Below, in pieces: positions 46,743 through 56,952 of a stretch of 64,000 nucleotides of DNA; the stretch's first letter is position 1, and each line of letters begins with the position of its first letter. The notes under the pieces are model-generated. The model saw only the letters and a list, made by a program, of their open reading frames with translations, was not told where the DNA came from and ran no database searches. A program made the position numbers and the translations under genes. The DNA is from Tanypteryx hageni (Eukaryota; Arthropoda; Insecta; Odonata; Petaluridae): contig CM054114.1 of assembly GCA_028673005.1 (NCBI GenBank), positions 12,954,516 through 13,018,515 of the forward strand. Direction: 5' to 3'.

Positions 46743-48299
46743 GTCTACACTAGGGGTGGCCAACTTATTTTGCGACGCGATAGACGTTTTTCCATTAAAA
46801 CTAGCTGCGAGCTACTGTATCTATTCTTTTCTCCCCCCCCCCCCCCCTCCATGATTCAAATAAAAAAGTAACTTATATGGTACAAAAATGTTTCGTTTAT
46901 TAACATTAAAATTAAATTACCATTTAATGAGAAGTTCGTGCCTTCATATCATATGCCAAGTTTCCTAAATCAGGTGTGTACTGTGACAAGGCTAATCTTA
47001 ATGAATCTTCTGTATGCAAATCTGTAAGACTGGAACTGTGCTTCATATTCGTTTTCTTCAAATATGAAAAAGCTGATTCACATAAATATGTTGGACCAAA
47101 ACAAGAATGGATCAGTTCACTGCATTTTTTACATTAGGGTACTTCTCTCGAGAAAATTCGTCTTCTGATGAGCGGGCTTTTAGAAACAGATCGCATCGCA
47201 GTGATATAATCTCATTGTCTAGTAATTGTTTATCCATTTGAAAAATTACAGCGATTTCTTCTGCATTATGTTTCGTATCTAAGTCCGCTAAGTCCGGGAA
47301 AAGAAAAGTACTGAACAATATCTTCTATTTTTTTAAATCGCTGAATCTGACACAGTCGGCGATATCATCTGCGTGCAACTAACTGTCCACTCACATTTTC
47401 ACTCATTTTCTCAATCCGCCGCATCGCACTATCTCGAGATAATTGTGGATCTCGAGAAGCAGTTTTAATTTAATTCTTATTCTTAAAATTTTCAAAAAGT
47501 ACTTCTGCTACTTCTAAAAACGCATTTTTATGAAATCCACCATCAGAAAACGGTTTACATTTTTTGCAAGAAGATGGCTCACTGTGAATGATGTGATAGT
47601 TACTGCTTTCGATTGTAAAGTAGGTTTTGTGAACAAGGTTAGTTGTGCTGATAATTTGGATTTAAGTTCTTTTTTAACTTAATTTTTCTAACCTCACGGG
47701 AAGTCAAAAAGGTATTTGCCGTACAGTGTTGAAGTGCCCTTCCAAATTACCTTTCTTAGGAATTGCCACGGAGGCATTACAAATCAGGCAACAATATTTC
47801 TCTTATATCATTACGAAAAAGTACTCCAGTTCCCATTCTTGATGAAAATGATAAGTTTTACTTTTTTCGGAGCACTCATTTTAAATCAAAGGGTTTTAAA
47901 AATTACACAAAAACACAATTTTTAATTTGTTACAAATGCCCGAAGTAAAGATAGATGACGAATAAGCACGCTGCACTGTGCTCACCAAAGTACTATTCGT
48001 ATGCGACCAACAGGGATAGGCGAAACTTTCTTATATCGAATATATCGAACTTCTATCGACTGATTCGACTTGATTTTGAAGCAAAACCATCTGGTGGTCA
48101 AATGTTGGAACTACGTGCTCAAAGCACGCTAACAGAGCTATCTTCATAGTTGGCGTGAGATTATCTTTGCCTGAATTAACTTATCTCAAATAGACCACTT
48201 TGACAGATGGATTATTAAATAATTAATTTTTTTGTGTAATATAATTAATAATAATAATATATAATCGACGTGTTGGCCAGCCTCTATAAGTCTACACTA
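46743..48299 (-). mobile_element. hAT DNA transposon, internally deleted
   Basis: The left end TAGGGGTGGCCAAC (46751-46764) pairs with the right end GTTGGCCAGCCTCTA (48272-48286). GTCTACAC (extending to GTCTACACTA) flanks both sides, at 46743 and 48290; on the right three extra bases lie between end and repeat. An 8-bp duplication is the hAT norm. The element is about 1.54 kb, shorter than a full hAT, and the transposase it carries lacks its middle. An internal run of C lies near 46833-46848. Confidence 0.8.
46924..47990 (-). pseudogene. hAT transposase pseudogene, ZBED-like (BED finger and C-terminal domain, centre deleted)
   Basis: Reading the minus strand, the N-terminal part near 47715-47900 gives YCCLICNASVAIPKKGN followed by LEGHFNTVRQ, a zinc finger with CxxC and His as in BED-type hAT transposases. 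Further on (47460-47590), CKPFSDGGFHKNAFLEVAEV and QLSRDSAMRRIEKMSE match the region after the finger in ZBED5-like proteins. The C-terminal part (46924-47318) has ADLDTKHNAEEIAVIFQMDK, FSREKYPNV and, before the stop at 46924, SSSLTDLHTEDSLRLALSQY, the hATC dimerisation region. The catalytic centre between these is missing near 47320-47345. Stops and frameshifts interrupt the remainder. Related transposases have been domesticated in vertebrates, but this copy is plainly decayed. Confidence 0.85.
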
Positions 48300-49762
48300 T
48301 AAGCAACCTGTGTTTTTACTTCACCGTGTGGGAGTTAGGCAACGGTAAGCGAGTCCACGGACTGGCGAGCTCTTTTTCATTTCCAAGAGATAGCAACGCA
48401 ACAGACACACTGATTCAGGCCAAACTTTTCTCCTACTGTAAAAAGGTTCAAATGCATATTGTGGAACATCTCAAAACCCACCCCTATAATCACTACGCTG
48501 TATAGAGCGTATCGGAAACATGTTTTAAAAAATATATCAATATTTTATTATCCCTTGTTTATTTATTCTAAGAAGGATCTCGACCTTGTCTAAAGTATAT
48601 TCATTTAATTGTTCGCGAAAAGGAAATGAGACATTAAAGGACGATTTTGTTGTTTCTCCCTAAATTATAAAAAATATGAAGTAAAGCCATTAAATTATTT
48701 TTGTAAATTGAACTGAACAGTCCCGGGCATTCATTACTCAGTTATTTTTTAACGTTGAAAAGGATTTAACGAATACGTTCTGAATGTTAGGTGAAACTCG
48801 AGCCTATGCCACATGACATGTGAGGAATTGACCAGGATAAAAAGTGTATTCTTGATTAATTACATCCTGGACAAGTTAAACAAGAAGTTACCGGTTGAAT
48901 TGTTTACTAAGCCACGAAGGGAGAAGTTGAGGGCACGCAAGCAGCGCATGGCGATAAATAAATTCCCTCACAATGGGGCGTCCAAGCGCAATATCTCTCG
49001 CGATCAAGCTGCGTCGCAACTGCACCGTCGGATACGGAATTAATACATACATATCAGTCAACCGTCGTGTTTTTATGCATTTCGCCTATCGCAAAAAGAA
49101 AAACATTCTGCTTCGAAAGGAAACACACTCGGACGACAGTCAGTTCCCACGAAACTGCGTCAAAACGAAGCTTAAGCGAATTCAAGCAGTCGTTTGGAAG
49201 TTTTTCAGAACTTGTTATGAGATTCTTTCACAAAAGGAGCAAACAAAAATGTAATCGTGAAGGGCCGGTTGGAAAAATATGCCAAAATTCCTCACCGAAG
49301 AATTATTATTTGAAACTAACTGTAAAGTTAAACCAGCTCGTTAAACTCCTTTTTAAAACCCTTAAAAATGTTTGGAAAGCTCACTTTGCGCTTGAAGGAG
49401 CAAAAGTCAAGCAAATTAAGCATTGATCAGAGAACCAGCGAAATTCCACCGTTCTCTTCAGCATAATTAGGGGGAAAAGAGGAGAAAATTTACTTTTCGT
49501 GAAGCAAGAGATCCGAAAGCGTTTTAGCGATTCGAATCGAGGACGACATTCATAGGAAGAGAGAGGGAAAAACAACGAAAAAAACACCCGTTCACTTCGG
49601 CGTTGCTCAAACACTAATTAATTAATCCCGAAAGCATAAACACTTCCGTTAATGGAATCCGGACATCTGAAGCGACAAAAAAATGCCTCCTCGTGATTAC
49701 CGCGAGCATAGGACTCGAAAAAGAGATTAACGGACAAAAAATAAACTTGCGATAAACACACT

Positions 49763-49764
<2 letters not shown>
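48300..49764. other. Non-coding, no recognised gene
   Basis: AT-rich with several open plus-strand frames between 48813 and 49426 rich in Lys and Arg. I recognise no domain in them. Confidence 0.45.
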
Positions 49765-49845
<81 letters not shown>

Positions 49846-49861
49846 TTATTTATTTATTTAT
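49765..49861. repeat. (AT)n then (TTTA)n microsatellite
   Basis: About 38 AT units followed by five TTTA units. Confidence 0.93.
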
Positions 49862-50577
49862 TCGAAGAGATAATGCGCAACAGGCAGTTTCTTTCCGACC
49901 GTTCCAACCGATCTCGGGACAAAAGAGCAACGGAAAATAAAATTACGTCGTTCCGAATGGCGTGGGCAGGAGTGGGAATGGGAAGCGGGGGAAGGGATGG
50001 GAGGGGGGAGGAGGAGGAGAATAGTTCGGTGTAGGGGAAGTGTATGGCGGGGGAGGAAATGCAAGAGAGGACCAGGTAGAGAGGGAACGAAGAGCGCATC
50101 ACTCGAGACCCGAGTTCCATTAGGATAACCCGTCTGGCGTCGACCTCATCCTCCCTTCCCTACTCCTCGTTTATGCCTCGTAACACTCCATTTTCCTCTC
50201 TTCCCACTCCTCTTCTCCGTCCGGTAATTTAGGTGTCTCCCCGTTCTTTCGACATCCTTTATGCCCGTCCTTTAGTCTTTTATTTTGCGCGTGTGGCGTT
50301 CGTCATCTGTTTCACCATATCACGCATCTCGGAACCTTAATGATATTCACTCTCGCCCGGGAGGAGAAAAACGCTTTGAGCTGTGCTGGGAAGAGAGGGA
50401 TTCTGGGAGGAGTTTGAGAGAGGGAAGGGGAGGAGGGAAAGGCTGTTTTAAAAGGGGGAATTGGAGTGAGTGGAGTTGGAGGGGGAGTTTAAGGGGGAGG
50501 GGAAGGATGCGACGTATGAATGGGATAGATATAACGTCTTCATTTGGCTCAGCGAGGGAGAGGGGGAGGGAGAAATG
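49862..50577. other. Non-coding, purine/pyrimidine-rich
   Basis: GGA-rich at 49970-50070 and 50390-50510. No gene recognised. Confidence 0.5.
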
Positions 50578-50780
50578 AAGATGGAGGGAGGGTGAAGGAG
50601 GGAGGGTGAAGGAGGGAGGGGGGAGGAGGGAGGGGGAGGAGGGAGGGGAAAAGAGGGAGGGGAAAAGAGGGAGGGGAAAGGAGGGAGGGGGAAGGAGGGA
50701 GGGGAAGGAGGGAGGGGAAGGAGGGAGAAAAGAAGATAGCGGGAGAAGGTGAAGGAGGGAGGGAGAGAGGAGAGGGGGAA
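50578..50780. repeat. GGA-rich homopurine minisatellite
   Basis: Tandem GGAGGGAGGGGAAAA- and GGAGGGTGAAGGA-like units. The 163-codon minus-strand frame through it is an artefact of Ser/Pro/Leu codons. Confidence 0.88.
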
Positions 50781-51406
50781 GGATCGAGAAAATCGTAAAA
50801 ACACCTGCATTCAGAGGAGCAAAGGACTCTTGAGACAAAGTAATTTACTGCAGAAAATACGGGATGCTGATGAAGAATGAAATGTGGAGGACGATTTTTG
50901 CCTTTAGATTTCTATCGCCGCTTAAAAAACGGAAAGAGATAGGGTAGAGTCGGTAATTTTATGCCTAATGTTAATGAATCTCTCTCTCTCTCTCTCTCTC
51001 TCCATCCGTCGGTTTAATTTCGAAAACAAAAAACAAACGCGTCCGTAATTCAAGACAGTCGGCGACGCACGGTGAAGGGGGGGAGGGGAAAATAAGAAAA
51101 ATAAAGCTAAAACAATTCGTTTAGGAAAGGCATGAATATTCACGAGCGCTCAAATCGCAATTGATAGCCGTTCGGGTGACGAAAGCGAGCATCTCTTTTT
51201 CCTCCCCTCTCTCTATCCGCACATCCACCCTCGCGCTCAAAATGCAAATGGCGCGTTTCGCGAATGGCTTTACGCGAATAAAAAGATGAAACTTGGGAGA
51301 GCGGTTGGATTTTTTTCTTTAATCTCGCCGAATATGGGGGCACTGAAAACATCTCGATGGCCGCAGTTTACGGGCGTCCCTGCGGTGGGAGGCAAAGAGG
51401 TTCTTT
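50781..51406. other. Non-coding; (CT)n run at 50980-51002
   Basis: A CT dinucleotide run of about 12 units is the only clear feature. Confidence 0.5.
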
Positions 51407-51722
51407 ATAGATAGATATATAGATAAATATCTTTATTCACACGAAATTTAGACCATAAGGTCCGCTCTTACATTTAATCCTTCGTCAAAGATATGGTATA
51501 TTACATATACATTAAAATTCCTTAAATTAAATCAGAAACGATTAAGACGATAAAATACTTATACAGACAGAGAGAGATAGATAGGTAGGTAACCTCTAAG
51601 AAAGACAGGTATTTGTGGGAAAAATCTAGGAAGGACTTGGCTTGGACAACCTGGTAAAAACCCATGCACCCACAAAGTGAAGGGTGTGGAAAAACCTGCG
51701 AAATCCCTAGAAACATCAAAGA
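51407..51722 (-). mobile_element. LINE family B, copy 2, 3' end only
   Basis: This is the reverse complement of the last ~300 bp of LINE B copy 1. It keeps the TAGATA tail, GAAATTTAGACCATAAGGTC and TCTTACATTTAATCCTTCGT. Farther on it matches the ACCTAGGTTTTCC and GGGTGTTTTCCTGCGTGGG region of copy 1 (45830-45920) in diverged form. A stretch of copy 1 (about 45925-46020) is shortened or diverged. No coding part remains. Confidence 0.82.
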
Positions 51723-51742
51723 AAAATAAGAACGATATGAGG

Positions 51743-51872
51743 GGTGGGGAGAGAGGGAAGGAGGAGAGAGGGAAGGAGGAGAGAGGGAAGGAGGAGAGAG
51801 GGAAGGAGGAGAGAGGGAAGGAGGAGAGAGGGAAGGAGGAGAGAGGGAAGGAGGAGAGAGGGAAGAGGGGAA
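51743..51872. repeat. 15-bp homopurine minisatellite
   Basis: About eight nearly perfect copies of GAGAGAGGGAAGGAG. As 15 is a multiple of three, the plus strand reads as repeated EERGK and the minus strand as repeated SSFPL, giving long open frames without coding meaning. It abuts the 5' side of LINE B copy 2. Confidence 0.92.
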
Positions 51873-53263
51873 AGAGAGGGTGGAAGTGGTTGGGAAGATC
51901 AAAATTATTAATTGACACGGAGATGAGAGAGAAAAAGAGAATAATGGCCCGAGGACAAAAAAACTCGCGCCGTAATCGGATGGAAAAGTGTGGAACGTGA
52001 ATACTAAGTAATGAGTTCGAAAAGCTGCTGTCTCTCTCTATCTCAATTGCGTAGTACGAGAGAGATGAAAAAAGAGCATCGCAATGCGGTCTGAAAAGCG
52101 GGGCAAGAGGCAGAATGATTGATGGCGCCTTGGAGATGATGGCGGCTGGAAGAGAGAAAGGAACGCAGTGGAAAAGAGGAAGAGAAAGGGGCTGTGCGAA
52201 ATAACAGAGAAAACATAGGGAAATGAAGAGAAAGAGGCGTAGGCAGGCCTCAGCCACCGCGTTGCTGCGGGAGACCCTCGCGTCGTTTGAAACGAGCAGT
52301 GAGATGGGCTTCAATCGAGATGGAAAATTGTTGGACTCGCAATTCGAGGAATACTAAAAATAATTGTCCTCATTCCTCTCATGGAATTGAAAAGGGGTAC
52401 AATTAATTGTCTTTGCTATTCTGGAGAAACTGTATTTTCTTGGAGCAAAAGTTCTCTCAAAAACATTCTTTTTTTTATTTTCAGCAATCAACATCTGCAA
52501 GGGAAAATAGAGACTTTTTGAAAAATTATAATATGTGGAAACTAATTATGTTAGAAAAATTCTTAACGGTACAAGAATTTTCGGAATGTATAGAAAAACA
52601 AAATAGTTAAAAGGATAAGGAAAAGTGAAAATACAAAAAGTTTTCCTTTCCAAGAAAATACCACAATATAATGGCAAAAGGAATCCACAATGATCCGAGA
52701 AGATCGGTAAAAATCGATATAAAATACTATAATTAAAGCAATTAAAACGAATAAAAATGATAACTGAAAGAAGGAATTCTTCGACAGAGAAGGAGGGACA
52801 ATCGAGCGCGTAATATAGAGAATGAAATTTATGTAAATCAGTAAGAATTCAATGTATAAATGACAAATCCAGTTTGTAGTAAAAGGGATTACCATTGGGA
52901 AAAGCGTATCGCAGGAGCAAAAGACTTATATCAAGTCCGACCCCGACATTATCTGACAGTCCTCGGAAAGCGAGTATCGTCGCAAAGTGAAACAATTTTT
53001 TCCAAAGGCGCAATCTTATAATGCGACCATAATTAAATGATAGTTACTCGGATTGATGAGTGTTTTGGAAGCATTTAACCCTCAGAAACCAGTATTATTG
53101 TTAATATTATTCATGTTTTAAATAAAACATTTTAAAATGGGCACAATTAGATTTCAATACAACACTCAATTGGCTGCACTAGTTAAGATATGACACATTT
53201 CCATTATTCCGCTCGGGGAGATGACTGTTTTACGTAGTGAGACAATGCGGCGGAATATAAGTA
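51873..53263. other. Non-coding, no recognised gene
   Basis: Mixed sequence. The 251-codon minus-strand frame (51559-52314) is long because it spans the 15-bp repeat and has no recognisable domain. The hydrophobic 110-codon minus-strand frame at 52563-52895 is in AT-rich DNA. Confidence 0.45.
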
Positions 53264-53490
53264 ATCTACATCTACATGATACCCTGCAAATCACCTTTTT
53301 GGTGGATGGCAGGGGGTGCAGTGCACCAAAGGTCCCTAGTTTCTCTACGTTACCTTTTTCTATTATGTTCTCTTATCGTCCTACGGAAAAAAGATCCCTT
53401 ATATCGCTCCGTCATACAGTCGATCTCGCGAATCTAATCCTCGCTGTCCTGCCTTCCGAGATAGGTCGGGCTTCTGATAAGATCTGTTCT
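53264..53490 (-). pseudogene. LINE family A, copy 2 (last coding codons and 3' end)
   Basis: On the minus strand: LIRSPTYLGRQDSED, then a few residues of the family's C-terminus (KGSFF, TIRE) and the 3' untranslated region with the hairpin CCCTGC/GCAGGG. It closes with GTAGATGTAGAT (plus: ATCTACATCTAC at 53266). Coding similarity stops near 53490, where the copy is 5'-truncated. Confidence 0.78.
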
Positions 53491-54116
53491 ATGATGAGAG
53501 CGTGGACAGTAAAAAACCGAGAAATAGAAAAAGATAGTTCGAAATGTGATGAATGGAGAGAAATCCAAGCTGTCGGAGAAATAAAGGTGGTGGCACGAAC
53601 GGATGAGATAGAGAAAGAGATAAGAGAGTGGTGGAATCAAGAGGGTGGTAAGGGGGGAAAAGTAACGAAAGAAAAAAGCGAGATTTATGGAACGAATAGG
53701 ATTATCAGGTGATGGTAGAGAGATATAAGAGAGCGAGAGAACATGTGGAGATGGAGAGTGGAAAGGGAGAGGAGGGGTGAGGGAGGGAGGAGCAGAGGGG
53801 GAGAGGGGCGCCGAAGATGAATACGGCGGGGAAGGAGGAGGAGAGGCCACCGACGTCACGAGAAATAGCTATGCACATCCAAAAGAGGGGATTGAAGACG
53901 GTTGATAATTAGCCCGAGAAGGAATGGAACGGGAGGATTGAGGGAGGGATTGGGAGGAGGCGGTTTATTCAGCAGAGGCCTTACACGTTCGCGGAGTGAG
54001 AGTTCCAAATAGGTACTTTCATTGCGAACCTTTCAAAGGCCTTCTATCCGCCGCATCTCCACCCGCAGCCGCTGCATTCAAAGGCGTCCTTTCACGTGTT
54101 CCCATCCCTTATCCGC
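53491..54116. other. Non-coding, GA-rich
   Basis: Purine-rich to 53850. Nothing recognised. Confidence 0.5.
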
Positions 54117-54218
54117 TCTTCTCCATCCGCTCCCTCCCCCATCCGCTCCCCCCCCCAATCCGCACCCCCCCAATCCGCTCCCCCCCATCCGCTCCCCCCC
54201 CATCCGCTCTCCACCCCT
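54117..54218. repeat. C-rich minisatellite (about 15-bp unit)
   Basis: Tandem ATCCGCTCCCCCCCC-like units, about six, with variable C-run length. Confidence 0.88.
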
Positions 54219-55700
54219 CGCCCTTTCGTGTCGCTTAAATCGAGTAACAACTGGGAGCGTTTGGAATTTATAACATCGTCCCTGATAGATGTGGAACGGA
54301 GGTTAGTCAAGACCTCCATGTTTATCCCGCATATCTCGTTGATGTTAAATCGCAACTGAAAATCGGAATTTTAAATATTCACGGTGAAATCCGATACCAA
54401 ACGTTCTTCTTGAATCGACAAAAAACGCATGATTGCTCTATTGATCTTTTCGCGCAGAATTTTTCTTCTCTTTACTCCGTCCTCGGTCTTTAAAAAGTAC
54501 ATAAATTTAGCGCCAGGTTTATGTAGGTATGTACACAAGAATTGCGTATGTGCTAAATACATGTATCCAATAAAATAAAATGTTAAAAATTATCTTTACC
54601 ATAGTTAAAAGTAAATTCATCACTCGATCAATCCCAAAGGATTATTTATAATCACGTTTAATTTTACTGTAAATGGTATAAATTTAGCATGACTCCCAAC
54701 TTAAGTAAACCACGATAATTTTGGCTTGCTGACAACAACTAAAAGGTATTTGGTTCCACAGTCGGCAGTTGTTTTATATTTCTAAAGACGTTTAAAGAGG
54801 ACAATGCATAAATTAGAATTTCCTTGAGATGCCGCCATGTTTCTGAAGCTTGCGCTTAAAAATAAACTAATTTTGTAAACCTCCGCGGACCACCAACAAA
54901 ACCTTCGTGGACCACAAGTGTTCTAGAGCTATTACTTTTCAGCTTTCTATGGTTGCTTAAAACACAAAAACTCATAAAACTCATTATCAACGGTGTTATT
55001 TGTAGTAAGAAAGTAATCATTTCTTCCGAGATGTTGCCGAAACTGTGGCAAAGCCCCAGCATGTAGGAGTGTGAAATTGCTCTCCATTTTCCAGAGTGCT
55101 TCAATATTTATAACACGAACACACGTAAATATATTTAAATATATACAGATAAATAAACTGCATTTACACACAGTAGATCTTCAGGTGTCCTCTAAATGCG
55201 GCTGTTTGTAATGCTGCCAATTTAAGAGATTTTTCAAATATTAAATAGTCATTCAAAGCAACTAATAGGGTAAAAATGGTCCGCGCATTGGTTAATTCGA
55301 TGAGTCAGCTTAATTCGTAGCTTCTCTCTTCTCTCGTTAAAAAGCGTGCGCCGTCTTTATGTCGACAGAAACTGTTCCGTCTTTCGCTTTTTACTCGAAC
55401 CTTTTAAATTGGGTTTCCCCCTCCTCCTTCCACGTCACGAGAGATCTCGCCTGGATACGAGGCGCCCACTCCGAGGAAACATCTATCCATCAATCAATCG
55501 ATTCATCTCGACGGACGAGCGACGCAATAACAACTCATTTAATAAATTTTAAATATTTAAATAATTTATTTATTTATTTATTTTTCCGCCGTGTCTAGCC
55601 TTCATATAGACCAGTATATCCTAAAAATTTGGCTTTTTCAAGTCTCAGGATCACAGATATATTGCCTGAACAGACGGACGGACAGACAAACCTACTACAT
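54219..55700. other. Non-coding, no recognised gene
   Basis: AT-rich. CCGCGGACCACCAAC at about 54883 resembles hAT-like termini but has no partner. Nothing else recognised. Confidence 0.45.
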
Positions 55701-55701
55701 A

Positions 55702-56100
55702 AAAGATTTTGGTTCTTCTTCATTAACTGGGCCAATTTAATTATAGCGACAATGGCGCTGTCAATGGCGAGAAAGCGACGAGAAATTGTACTACTACCGG
55801 ACACATTTCAATACAGCGAGAGTGGCGCCGTAAATGGCGAAATAAAAAATAGTGAAGAAACGAACGACTACCGAGTGATATCAGTGAAGATCAACGGGAA
55901 AACGTGGAAAAAACCAACCCAACACCAACCAAACCCGGGGAGCCAAGGAGGATAGTGAATCTACTAAAACTAAGTTTCAAATATCCGTAATACGTAAGTA
56001 TGACATAGTATTACAATGTCTCGTCGCTTTCTCGCCATTGACGGCGCCACTGTCGCTGTACTGAAATTGGCCCGGTTAATGGAGAAGAACCAAGATCTTT
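55702..56100. repeat. Inverted repeat pair R3 (about 89-bp arms)
   Basis: The left arm 55702-55790 contains GGTTCTTCTTCATTAACTGG and TCAATGGCGAGAAAGCGACG. The right arm 56011-56100 is its reverse complement with about ten differences. About 220 bp separate the arms. The inner part repeats a GTGGCGCCGTAAATGGCG block once more near 55820. The family is unknown; a fold-back transposon or two oppositely placed SINE-like copies are possible. Confidence 0.75.
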
Positions 56101-56825
56101 ATTAGAAAAAAGCGCTAAATAAATAGCCACGAAGAAAATAAGGAAGCCCTGTGTTAGAATAGTAATATTAAAGAACACGGAAGAGAGGAGATGGAAGCAT
56201 GTTAATACCGAATATGGAAGGGGATGTATTGAGAAATAAGCACTTAGGAGGGAGACCACAAAAGCAAGAGATTGTGGCAGAAAGGACAATATGACGACAT
56301 GTAGAAACTGCAGAGACGAAGCACAATAAACTAACCTAAGTATGGCGTATACTGGAGAAACTTAGTTGGAGTGAGAGAAAGGAGAATGTGGAAGTTTAAA
56401 TGCAGTAGGGAAAGAGAGGAGCTTAATTAGAGTAACGAGGAAAAAAAGACGTGGAATGGATGGAGCAAACCTAAAGGTAACGTTCTGCTTAAAGAAGTGA
56501 CAGAAGGAAGGGACGCTAGGAAAGAGGCAGAGAGGAAAGGAATATTAGATGCATTAAAAGAAGGGAATGAGAAGTTGAAGAGAAAGGCTTTGGCTGGTAC
56601 AGATTGGGTCGAGTGATTCAAAAACGTACCCAAAGGTAAAATAACTATGACGATGAGTGTGTTTTTCCTTCTGCGAAGAGAGGGCTACGAGGTAAGAAAG
56701 GGGGTTTTTTGAGAGGTAAAGGGAGGTAACATCAAAAGGGGACGGAGAGAGGAATGAAAGAGCTCAATAAAATACGGAGTAAACGAAGCAAAAAGGGGAC
56801 TCCTTGCGGCATTCGCGCGCGCGTG
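56101..56825. other. Non-coding, GA-rich
   Basis: Purine-rich sequence. No gene recognised. Confidence 0.5.
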
Positions 56826-56952
56826 TCCGTGTGTGTGTGTGTGTTTGTGTCTGTGTGTTTGTGTCTGTGTGTATTTGTGTCTGCGTGTGTGTCCGTGTGT
56901 GTCTGTGTGTGTCCGTGTGTGTCTTTGTGTGTGTGTTTGTGTGTGTGTGTGG
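56826..56952. repeat. (GT)n compound microsatellite
   Basis: About 127 bp of GT interrupted by regularly spaced TTTGTGTCTGTGTG- and CCGTGTGTG-type variants. The plus frames read as repeated Val/Cys. Confidence 0.92.

Noticed and set aside
50347..50838. Long Ser/Pro/Leu-rich minus-strand frames
   Set aside because: They are translations of a GGA homopurine array; all frames of such arrays stay open.
51559..52314. 251-codon minus-strand frame with repeated SSFPL
   Set aside because: The repeat is the 15-bp minisatellite, whose unit length is a multiple of three.
54880..54925. CCGCGGACCACC and GTGGACCAC blocks resembling hAT ends
   Set aside because: No opposite terminus or target duplication; the fragment could be chance.
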